From Ophiothrix spiculata (taxonomy: Eukaryota; Echinodermata; Ophiuroidea; Amphilepidida; Ophiotrichidae), in the NCBI GenBank assembly GCA_000969725.1, contig JXSR01S073294.1: a DNA stretch of 37,668 bases; one strand, 5' to 3'. Shown in pieces: positions 29,382 through 37,668 of this stretch (the stretch's first letter is position 1; each line of letters opens with the position of its first letter). A program made the position numbers and the translations under genes. The notes under the pieces are model-generated. The model made no database searches and was not told the DNA's origin. It saw only the letters and a list, made by a program, of their open reading frames with translations.

Positions 29382-30960
29382 CTAGCAAGATGCCCGCGCT
29401 TCACGTGGGCCCTTGCTAGATGATTAGAGCATGCTATTTTGAACTTATTAACCTTTAGTACATTGATAATATTTAGTTTATTTTAATGTTTTGTTTAATT
29501 TTTCGTAGGCTGATAACCTACCGTAACCCCCGGTCCGTCATTTTGATATCGAGATTAACTTTTTCGTAGTCTTAGGTCGTCTTAGGTCATCTGTCCAGTA
29601 CGTAAATACACAAAATAGTTTAATTTTCCGGTGAGCGTTTTTTGATGTTCTTATTCTGTATATTATCTTGCATTTCTGCTCTTTGCTCTCGTGAATCACT
29701 GATCCCGTGGTGATAATCAGTCCTGCCGTCAGATAATCCTGCCGTATAAGTTTCCCATTTTCCCTATCAGCATGATCAGTTTATTTTCTCGTAACCTTTA
29801 TCTCCACCCCCACACCACCCAACCCCCGCCGTAGGCCTACACGAAATAGGTTTTTTTCTCATGATGATGATGCTCTCTGCTCCCTGAATCATCCCGTATC
29901 ATGGTGATAATGTCAGTTAATTTTCCCCATAGCCCTAGTTGATTAGAGCATAGGGCCTACTATTTTGAACTTATTAAACCTTTAGTCCTACATTGATAAT
30001 GTTTAATTTATTTTGATGTTTAGTTTGATTTTTCCGTAGCTTTAAACCCGGGTTCCCCCGTCCCGTACGTGAATACACAAAATGGTTCAATTTTCCCATA
30101 TATTTTTTTTTTGGATGTTCTCATTCTGTATATTATCCTGCATTTCTGATTACATATTTCCCCCGTGATAAATTGATAATGTTTAAATTTATTTTAAGAT
30201 CGTTGAATTTTGAGTTTAATTTTTACGTATAAATGTATTTTTATGTTCTTATTCTGGATATCATCATGCATTTCTGATCACATTTTCCCCAATGATGCCC
30301 TCTGATCCTGTGAATCATCCCATATCATCATGATAATCCTGCCGTAAGTTACTCGTTTTCTCTGTTAGTTAATTTTTCCGTAACCTTAACCAGTCTTCCT
30401 TCGTCCCGTACAAACACACAAAAAGTGTAATTTTCCCGTATAATTTTTTTTTTTTATGTTCTTATTCTCTATATCATCTTGCATTTCTGATCACATATTT
30501 TCCCCGTAACCGGCTCTCTACTATCGTGAATCATCCCGTATCATCGTGATAATCCTGCCGCAAGTTCCCGTTTGCAAAATTTTTTTTCGTACATGACTTG
30601 GGCAATGATAAAGCAAAATTAAGTTGAAATTTTCAAAAATCGTTTAAATCGAGTGGAATTCACTTTTTTCCGTATCTTTATCCAAAATATCAATTTTTTG
30701 AAAATTTGCTAAGTCATGTACGAAAAAAAAATTGTCCCGCAATATTTTTTTCGTACATGACTTGGGCAATGTCTGTACGTAAATACACAACAGTTTTAAT
30801 AATTTTCCCGCAAAAAGTTGTTTAGATGTTCTCATTCTGTGTATCATCTTGCATTTCTGATTCATATTTTCCCCATGATCCGTGAATCATCCCGTACCAA
30901 TGCTGCGTAAGTCCACCGTTTTCCCTGTCAGTTAATTTTCCCGTACCGTCCTTAAACCTG
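29382..30960 (-). mobile_element. Helitron-like copy C with internal repeats
   Basis: The minus-strand 3' end is complete: a hairpin (GCCCGCG with CGTGGGC), then CATCTTGCTAG and T. The outer CTAGCAAG…CTTGCTAG (29382-29419) forms an additional inverted pair. The body consists of irregular units repeating TTTAATTTTCCCGTA, TTCTGTATATCATC, TGCATTTCTGATCACAT, GTGAATCATCCCGTATCAT and ATAATCCTGCCG, at spacings of roughly 130-470 bp. There is no Rep/helicase frame. The 5' end (TC) was not located; the repeat fades near 30960. Confidence 0.6.
30574..30773. repeat. Foldback insert in Helitron copy C, with a third arm
   Basis: TTTTTTTTCGTACATGACTT near 30580 is mirrored by AAGTCATGTACGAAAAAAAA near 30711-30730. 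A further direct copy, TTTTTTTCGTACATGACTT, follows at about 30744-30764, each with GGCAATG beside the direct copies. The unit interrupts the Helitron repeat. Confidence 0.7.
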
Positions 30961-30964
30961 GCAC

Positions 30965-31330
30965 TGCCGTTTACCGTGCGTTGTTGTTATTGCGTGCATC
31001 GCGCAATGTCCTTGGATGTGTTTTGTTTACTCGCGCACTCGACTAGTAATTTTTTGACTCTGTGCGCATGCGTAAGAGGCTCATTGACGGCAAAAAAGGA
31101 CCAAAAATACAGGTTCTCTGCACTTTTTGACGCAACCCGTTTACGGATTTTGCTGATTTATAGGTTAGAACCTTCCTCGGGTTTTCCTCTACCTTGCCCG
31201 TGCATTTCACGCCGTTTAGATCAAAACTGAGGGAGCCTTTTACTAACATACCCACACACCCACCCACACCACTACTCAAATTATAGTAAGATGGCAGAAT
31301 GAGTGGTGCTGCTAAAACACAATTATAAGA
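30965..31330. other. GC-richer spacer, no gene seen
   Basis: Locally less AT-rich. Frames on both strands (30976-31279) reach about 80 codons but overlap each other and show no domain. GATGGCAGAATGAG at 31290 is a YY1-like site only. Confidence 0.35.
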
Positions 31331-31359
31331 CGTCTATGCAACTGGATCTATACAATATT

Positions 31360-31464
31360 AAATTGAGTGCCCTGGAGCTAAATCAAGGCGCTCATTTTGA
31401 GCGCCTCGGTATATCCAGAAGAGCTTTTTATTGAGCGCCTTGGATTTTTAAAAATGAAGGCCTG
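31360..31464. mobile_element. Right end of a relative of the 26297-27163 transposon
   Basis: It ends AAAAATGAAGGCCTG and carries the same order of parts as 27084-27163: hairpin AAGGCGCTC…GAGCGCCT, then GGTATATCCAGAAGAGC, then the terminus. The stem has changed in a paired fashion relative to the other copy. A left end was not found within the window. Confidence 0.5.
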
Positions 31465-31652
31465 AAATATCATAAATTTTCACTAGAGTTCGCAATATTG
31501 TATTGGAAATATAATTATTGTTCTAAACATGTACCGTTCAAATATTTAAAAAAATATACTGCCGCCCAAAACAACGCCAGAAATAAGCACAAGTATGTTT
31601 TGGCGCATAAATGGAATTTAATAAAACATTACTAAAATCAATAAATATTCTC

Positions 31653-32498
31653 GAGTATAATCCCACCTTCGAGTAAAGTCCCAGACCCAAACTTCGGGAA
31701 ATTTTCAGAAAATATGAATTTTGGGTGCAAAATTCGGAAGCCTTTTTGATCAAAGAACTGGACGTTTTTATACACAAAATTGGCAATAGATTACACCTTT
31801 ACTTCCAAAGAATTTCATCAATAAAAATTACTGATTCAAGTTATATCTTATTCTTCCTTTTTGTTCCATTTTACATGAATATGTGGACATAATCCGTCGG
31901 ATTTGTCAGCAGATGACAAAATGAAATCCCTGATCCTGACTTGAGGTCATGTTTTTCATCCAGAAATCACACTCTTTTTGCAACCAAAATTACAAAAAAA
32001 AAGTTACGAAAAAAAATTATAAAACTTCTTTACTTAAAATCATCCTATTTTACCATTTTTGTTAAGTTTTGTTAAGTTTTTACAAGAATATAAAGACATT
32101 TTATTGACATCATTTGTCAAGGGTTAAAATTTTGTCTTCTGATTGGTTGATGAGATGAACTTTGACATAAAATTACTGGAGATCACAACCAACGTCACAA
32201 GCAAACATAAACAAAATGGCAGCTTCCATGGACGTTTGTTTTCTCGTCAAATATCCCTGAAATCTGTAATTTAAAGCGTATTTGGTTTTTACAAATAAAT
32301 AGAAATAGTGAAAAACATGAGGAAGGTAAATGCTTAGAAAACGGGTCGATAATGGTCAAAAAAGTAAGCTTATTGGAACTGCAAAATTCTTCAGCGGTGT
32401 CATGATTTTATAAAATCCTCAAGTAATGCCCCATCCACTAATTCGGACTCAAGTTCACATTTAAAAAGGGTGGGACTATACACGAGTCAGTACGGTAA
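31653..32498. mobile_element. Possible old TIR element, about 845 bp
   Basis: CTCGAGTATAATCCCACC at the left is mirrored at the right by GGTGGGACTATACACGAG. Only about 19 bp match, and no target duplication is clear. Inside, CTGATTGGTTGATGAG (CCAAT-type) precedes AAAATGGCAGCTTCCATGG at 32213, a 14-codon frame that stops at once. Confidence 0.4.
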
Positions 32499-32499
32499 T

Positions 32500-33540
32500 G
32501 CAAAATGGTTTTAGATGATACAAGAGAAAATATCTTGTTATTAACAGGTTTCAAATCCAAAACGTGCCAATATTGTTGTTCAAAATGGCTAAAAATTTCA
32601 AAGACATTATCCCAACATTAACGATATAAATATCCAAAGTAAACTACGTAAATAACTTTGAAAGAAACATGTGTCCCCAAATTATTTCCCACGAAACTTG
32701 AAAATCCAAAATATCCACCAAAATTAGATTCAAAATGGTGGCAAAAGAGAAGTTATACAAGGAAACTGGTTACGGTGACTTTAATTTTAAAACAAAATTT
32801 TAAAATGTTCTGTTTTTGTTATCATTTAATATGTTAAGTACAAAAGATATAGGGATCAATATTACATTAATTTTACCCACTTTTTCTTCAAAATCAATGA
32901 CAAAATTAAAGTATCCCCTCATTTCTTCAAAGTTGTCAATGATAAGATTTTTAGACACCCATTTCAATGACTCTCTTACTTTAATAATAAGAACAAAACA
33001 TACTGTAATCAACATTACTTTTCATGTCTGCTGTACTCCCAGAGACTGATACTCCCAAATAAAAATGCAACAAGGCATTGTGTACATTTGTTTTCTTTGC
33101 TAATATGGTCCTTGAAAAAGAGAACTTTGCAGTCCTTGATTTCAGTGAATAGGAATATACCTATTTTCCTTGAAATTAAGAATTCGCATGGTTACCACTT
33201 TTTAGGTTGAATTGGACGCATTGGGATGTCATCATTCTTCTCACACAGTGAGTGTGCCCCAAATTTTGTTTGGAGGCCGACTATGTTTTCGGCCTAATTT
33301 TATAAGAACTCTTGCATCACACATATGTCTGTCTGGTTGTAGCACTTGTATCTCTTCTTCCTTATTCAATAAACCAAAGTTTACTCAAGTAGCCAAAACT
33401 CCCCAATTCCAATTTCTCAGATCACATCCCCATGCCAATACCTATAATTACTTAGCTGTGCCATAAGAGGAAGGAGATATTTTGTGCTTCTAAGCGTGTA
33501 TTACTTACTATGATAGTGGACTGATTAAATAGGAAACTAT
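32500..33540. other. No supported gene
   Basis: AT-rich, then slightly GC-richer near 33230-33470 where an 84-codon frame (33212-33466) shows no recognised domain. GAATAGGAATATACCTATTT at 33146 matches, inverted, the core of the hAT-like element at 9144-9285, so a fragment of that family is probably here. Confidence 0.4.
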
Positions 33541-33543
33541 ATA

Positions 33544-34594
33544 CAGGGTGTCCAAAAATAAACTCCCCATTTTTAAATGCTTATAACTTTAAAACCAAGA
33601 TTCGCATGGCAACTATAGACATAATTGATAGAGGAAACTTGTAGAATTAATTTGGTACCAAACATGATATAATTGTCACTTTTGAAAATCATTTTCAACG
33701 TAAATTACGTCAAACGTAAAAAGCTTAATTTCATACTGAGCATAAAAACAAATGTGCACGTCAAATGTAGAGGAGGGAGCAATCTTTGAAGACAGGAGAA
33801 TCATTCCTGATCATTTTAATGACTAATTCAGCGAAACAGCTTTTACAATGTTATACAAGATTTTTGATTGTAGTTTTGTCTTAATAATTACATAATGCTC
33901 ATTAAAATGTTTTTAATTTGTCAAAGCGTAACTCTCGCATTATGCTCATCTGTAAATGGTACACAACAGCAGTACTCCTTATTACACATTCAAAGTTACA
34001 CTCACAGGGACATATCAAATTACCTCCTTCTTACCCAGATTAAGCTGCTTATTATTTCATAATATGTTCTAGATGGCCTCCTTGCAGATTTCAAAAAAAA
34101 TCTTTTACTCTAACGACAAACCTCTGGATGTTTGTGCATGCATTCTTCTTGATCTTCCTGTTTTCACTGATGATGTTCTGTTTCAGGTCAGGAATAGTCC
34201 ATGGTGTTGGGATGTACTGTCCTTCAGATAACCCAAAAAAGTAATCGAGCGGACTTAAATCATGGGAGTGAAAGGGCCAATGTTTCTTTGTCTTGAGCAA
34301 TATGATTGTTCATGAAAAAGTTAATTAATAAAGCCATTCTAAATCGTTTAGCTGTATGAGGCCTCATGTCGTCATAGTGAAGTTGTAGAAGACACTGTAT
34401 GATATATTGGCTCAACCACTTTGAACTTTCAGACCTTCTTGCTATCTTAGAATATTTACTGATTGCATAATGTTTGGTATCAAAAGAATTCTACAAGTTT
34501 CCTCTATCAATACATATGTCTATAGTTGCCATGCGAATCCTGGTTTTAAAGTTATAAGCATTTAAAAATGGGGAGTTAAGTTTTGGACACCCTG
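33544..34594 (-). mobile_element. 1051-bp mariner-type transposon, decayed
   Basis: CAGGGTGTCCAAAA is mirrored at both ends, with TA duplications (33542-33543 and 34595-34596). The TIRs are about 125 bp long and over 90 percent identical by eye, which suggests a fairly recent insertion. Much of the transposase gene is deleted; what remains is on the minus strand. Confidence 0.85.
34052..34400 (-). pseudogene. Mariner/IS630-type transposase remnant (C-terminal part)
   Basis: Three pieces of a DDE transposase can be read in different frames on the minus strand. Near 34345-34375 a DDMRPHTA motif corresponds to the second catalytic Asp region, usually DNAPPHTA-like. At 34241-34282 WPFHSHDLSPLDYFFG corresponds to the third catalytic region, with Asp19 of that frame in PLDYF. 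The frame then runs on through TIPDLKQNIISENRKI. Near 34052-34081 GGHLEHIMK precedes a stop, like the GGHFEHLL tail of this group. Frame changes separate the pieces, and the N-terminal DNA-binding part and first catalytic Asp are missing, so it cannot be active. Confidence 0.75.
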
Positions 34595-34599
34595 TATAT

Positions 34600-34905
34600 A
34601 ATCACATACTAGTTAACTTGCTGTACAAACAATTCCATAAGCATGATAAGAAGCAATGAATAATGGCAAGCATAATTATTGAGCATTGGGTACACAGTAT
34701 AATCTTGACCATGACTCCGGGGTAATGTGAGTTTATCCTTTTTAAGGACTTTTCTTGTTAAAGTTGATGCTGACTGAAGTACAGCAACTGAAAGTACATG
34801 TATACTGAAATTTCATTTTACTAATAATTCTCTCTCGAAATCGTTTGGTTCTCAATAAAAATATAATTGATGATTGAATTTTTCTTAAGCTAAACAATTA
34901 GAAAC
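34600..34905. other. No gene seen
   Basis: AT-rich spacer with nothing recognised. Confidence 0.45.
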
Positions 34906-34961
34906 AAAATATGTCTCCGCCAAATATGGATATCAGTAATGCACATTGAGCTGAACTGCTG

Positions 34962-35000
34962 TGACCTTGAGTGACCCCTGATGACCTTGAAGTGACCTTA
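34962..35000. promoter_or_regulatory. Row of four TGACC-type nuclear-receptor half sites
   Basis: TGACCTTGA (34962), TGACCC (34972), TGACCTTGA (34982) and TGACCTTA (34993) start 10, 10 and 11 bases apart. TGACCTTGA is the reverse complement of TCAAGGTCA, the extended half site of NR5A/ERR-type receptors. It may equally be a degenerate tandem repeat; the upstream part resembles 20660-20735. Confidence 0.35.
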
Positions 35001-35193
35001 AAAAAAAATTCAATAATCGACCCCACCCTCCAAGTTTCATGTCCGTACACTAAGGTTTACCCCATTTGACCTTGCTATAGCTGGACACTAGCATGGAACG
35101 TGAGAAATCGGAAGTCCAAAACAGGAGATATTTTATGCCTAATTTGCCATATCTGTACAATGATGTTTTTAGGAGAAAGGTGTTATTCTGGAT

Positions 35194-35577
35194 CCCAGGG
35201 GGGGTACTCAAGTTTGGTTTGGGTAGGGACGTGCTGCAGGGAAATTTGAAAAGCCACCCATCCAAATACCAATTTTCAAGAAAAAGGGACCCATCCATAT
35301 ACCAAATCTTCAAAATTTCGAGTCAAGTTTGATCGAAAATTGCATTTTTTTCGCCCAAATTTGCGCTATTTTGGTACAAAATGTCTAAAGTTTTGTGAAG
35401 AAATGTCCATATTTGCGCCATTTGGCGCAAATTTTGGAAAATTTTGAAAAGTGACCCATCAAAATACCACATTTTGGGAAGAAAAAGGACCGATTGAAAT
35501 ACCAGAGAGCCTGATTTTGCTACCCGAATTTGCGGCACGTCCCCATAACCACTTTTGTACTAAGTACCCCCCCCGGG
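35194..35577. mobile_element. 384-bp hAT-like MITE with 8-bp duplication TTCTGGAT
   Basis: CCCAGGGGGGGTACT at the left is mirrored by AGTACCCCCCCCGGG at the right, and GGGACGTGC by GCACGTCCCC further in. TTCTGGAT is present at 35186-35193 and 35578-35585. The interior repeats GACCCATC followed by ATACCA about four times, which makes the overlapping frames on both strands look repetitive (for instance WYMDGSLF). Such frames should not be annotated as proteins. Confidence 0.85.
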
Positions 35578-35589
35578 TTCTGGATATTC

Positions 35590-36765
35590 AAACAAATATT
35601 GTCTAAGGATATAAAAAAGATATAAAAACACAAAATTGTCAAGTAGACAGGTCTACACACAAAACAAAGACACAAAACAGTTTACAACATACACACTACC
35701 TGAAGTAGACAGTTCAAAAATTAAAATGTAAAAGACTAGAGTCAAGTGAAATTGAGTGCCCAGCTATGGATACTACAATATATATGTAAACGCTCTTCAC
35801 AGAATTATGAGACTACTGGTACCTTCGATGTAGATGGTTATTATCTTTGTGAACTCAAAATTATTAATGAAAAGCACAAAATCAATACAGCAATCTAAAA
35901 CAATGAGCCTAATCAAAGAAAAACTGACATGACTTCATTTTGAACCTTGTCTTCATTGTTAAAAGCTATTTTACTATCTAAAGTTATTACTGAACAGAAT
36001 CGTAGGCTAGCAAATTCAATTTAAAAATTTATGAAATGCTCACTAATGCATCATGAATTTCACACAGTACACAAGTCTTGAACTTCATTTCGGTAAAAAA
36101 GAGAGACCTAGCCTAGGCAAAACAAAGATACACAGACAAATCAAAGATCAAACTTCAATTTGAGTTGGAAGGACTTTCACCCAGCAAAACGTCTCTCGGC
36201 AATGTCCGTAAGTGTGGATATCAGTACGGTAGCAGTTGTGTTACAGGAAAGAGACATCGTAGCATCTGCTCATGGTGGAAAAAAATATGTATCACAAAAT
36301 ATGAATTATAAGTTTAGTATCAACAGCAGGGGCAGCGTTCGAGATAAGCCTTTTAAGTTGTTCAACACAACCAAAATATGCAGCAACATTTTCTTTAAAT
36401 TTAAAGTGGTTCAATTAATCTACTTGAAAACCAAAACTAACTTGCCTATCGGTGCTATCAGCATCACTTAATTCTAAATTACAGTCCTGCTAAATTACGT
36501 TCGAGGCAAGGAAAGGTAAAAGTAATCCATTCAGTAAGCATGTCCTGCTACTACCTCACACAATACTCATGATTTAAACACCCGATTCATGGTCCCATCG
36601 TTTGTACAGTGCAAAATTTGACAAGTCTGTTAAAGTTATATTGAAGTTTGAAAATGAAAAATTGGGGACAAAGTCAAGGCTTTATCATTGTCAAAATTGC
36701 AGATGACTTCATATAACTAATTAATATTCCATTGCATTATTGACAGTTAACAATAAGTCCATGTC
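35590..36765. other. No supported gene
   Basis: AT-rich. A 103-codon plus-strand frame at 36160-36471 (start MSWKDFHPAKRLSAMSVSVD) is the longest frame in this part. It has no recognisable domain or membrane segment and no splice or poly(A) context; chance is likely. Confidence 0.35.
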
Positions 36766-36775
36766 ATGAAGCCAC

Positions 36776-36834
36776 GTCCACGACAGTCGTGGGACCACGT
36801 ACCAGACTAGCAGTCTGACTAGTCACTAGTGACT
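36776..36834. repeat. Cluster of three perfect small palindromes
   Basis: CCACGAC-A-GTCGTGG (36778-36792), AGACT-AGC-AGTCT (36806-36818) and AGTCACTAGTGACT (36822-36835) lie within 60 bp. They could form hairpins in RNA or be factor-binding palindromes. No adjacent gene was identified. Confidence 0.75.
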
Positions 36835-36839
36835 CTCCG

Positions 36840-37276
36840 TCAAACAGTTAGGATTGAAGGTTTGTTCCTTATTGTGTCGAACGCCACATGGGTCTAGGGA
36901 TCATACATAATAATATATATTCTATACTACTAGTAAAATAATATACCTTGATTTGCAGTGAACTTATTTTGGTTGTTTCCAAATTAAAACAAGTTCCACT
37001 TGCAAATCAATTTACTCACTCTGTTGGAAATGCAGGGTCGTATTCCTCAGCCATTTGGCACTGTCAGGGCTTTAGATCATCTTTAAAGACCACACTGAGC
37101 CTTCTTTGCGGTTTCACAAGTCTTCGGTTACTTAATATATAAGATAAAGTAGAACAGTATCATAAGAACATGCTGTTGATTCTCTAAATAGCCCTGTCTG
37201 TGCAATGCAGACTGGTTCAGAACACGCTAGTTGAGCGTCGAAGCGATACTTTAAAGTGACGGCTTCTTCTTACAGA
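36840..37276. other. Unassigned, less AT-rich sequence
   Basis: A 64-codon frame at 36948-37142 is unrecognised. Repeats are not evident here, unlike most of the window. Confidence 0.35.
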
Positions 37277-37352
37277 AATCAGCTGCGGTACCTCTAACAC
37301 GCTCCACCTAAGTTAAATACCTCTATGAATCTGCTGAGTAGAAAATCTTCAG
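37277..37352 (+). other. Non-coding exon-like block
   Basis: GGCTTCTTCTTACAG (acceptor-like, ends 37276) and CTTCAG followed by GTAAAT (donor-like) bracket 76 bases that have stops in all three frames. If real it would be an untranslated or lncRNA exon. Evidence is limited to the two splice-like motifs. Confidence 0.2.
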
Positions 37353-37668
37353 GTAAATATGCTGCTTTTCGGCTAAGAACTGCATACTTTAGGATGTTTT
37401 TTTCCCGGGACTTACGAACATGCACCGATCGCGACTAAATTTACAACTCGCAGGGATCATTGGCTGGCTGAACCCCGGATCTTGCGTTTGCGTATATCTT
37501 AAGTACGGGGAAGATAATACACTGGGAATCACTGACGCAGAAATGTTGCCAGCCTTTCATCCTGGACGATCCTTTTAAATGGTGTTCAAAAATCCCTTAA
37601 TCGTTTCAAATTGTAGAGGGCTCTAGACTAGACATTTACTTAACAAGGCAATAACGCAAAAGTCATGC
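37353..37668. other. No gene seen
   Basis: Mixed-composition sequence to the window end, without recognised repeats or frames. Confidence 0.4.

Noticed and set aside
35050-35538. Repetitive protein with WYMDGSLF-like units
   Set aside because: Translation of the interior of the hAT-like MITE; present on both strands.

Overview
This window looks like non-coding DNA from an animal nuclear genome. It is AT-rich, has no operon structure and no long open frame, and is packed with short DNA-transposon remnants. A marine invertebrate is most likely. An echinoderm-like or other deuterostome source would fit several repeat types, such as the GGGGGGTACT-ended element, but no gene here proves the taxon. 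No rRNA gene, intact tRNA gene, CRISPR array or complete protein-coding gene was found. Nearly all open frames of 60-100 codons are chance frames inside AT-rich or repeat DNA.

Layout. 1-11000: scattered small inverted-repeat elements with TTAA, TA or 8-bp target duplications, a 134-143 bp tandem repeat at 8097-8468, and a tight cluster of two miniature elements at 10216-10913. 11000-14600: a 246-bp near-perfect hairpin, a 1.1-kb mariner-type element without transposase, a Helitron-like tail interrupted by a 144-bp run of N, and two tandem SINE-like units. 14600-21000: weak exon-like fragments (15987-16066), an hAT-like element, a Harbinger-like element with TTA duplications, a tRNA-like head beside a foldback element, and a 1.65-kb stretch in which the motif ATGTCGGACGGAAT recurs. 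21000-26200: a recurring CCCGTAACGG motif, a second Harbinger-like element, a 394-bp element and an hAT/foldback element carrying a LINE- or SINE-like tail. 26200-31500: two Helitron-like copies. One is split by an 867-bp transposon with 6-bp duplications; the other follows a small ORF. Hairpins at the end of that transposon and of a second copy show compensatory base changes. 31500-37668: an old TIR element, a 1.05-kb mariner-type element with a decayed transposase, a row of nuclear-receptor-type half sites, an hAT-like 384-bp element and a cluster of three perfect palindromes.

The best candidates for host gene sequence are exon-like frames rather than ATG-started ORFs: a possible 3'-terminal exon at 28287-28504 (72 open codons after a good acceptor), a possible short terminal exon at 15987-16066 and a 43-codon ORF at 29213-29344. 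None could be assigned to a family. The window could be a large intron or an intergenic region; the sequence alone does not decide this.
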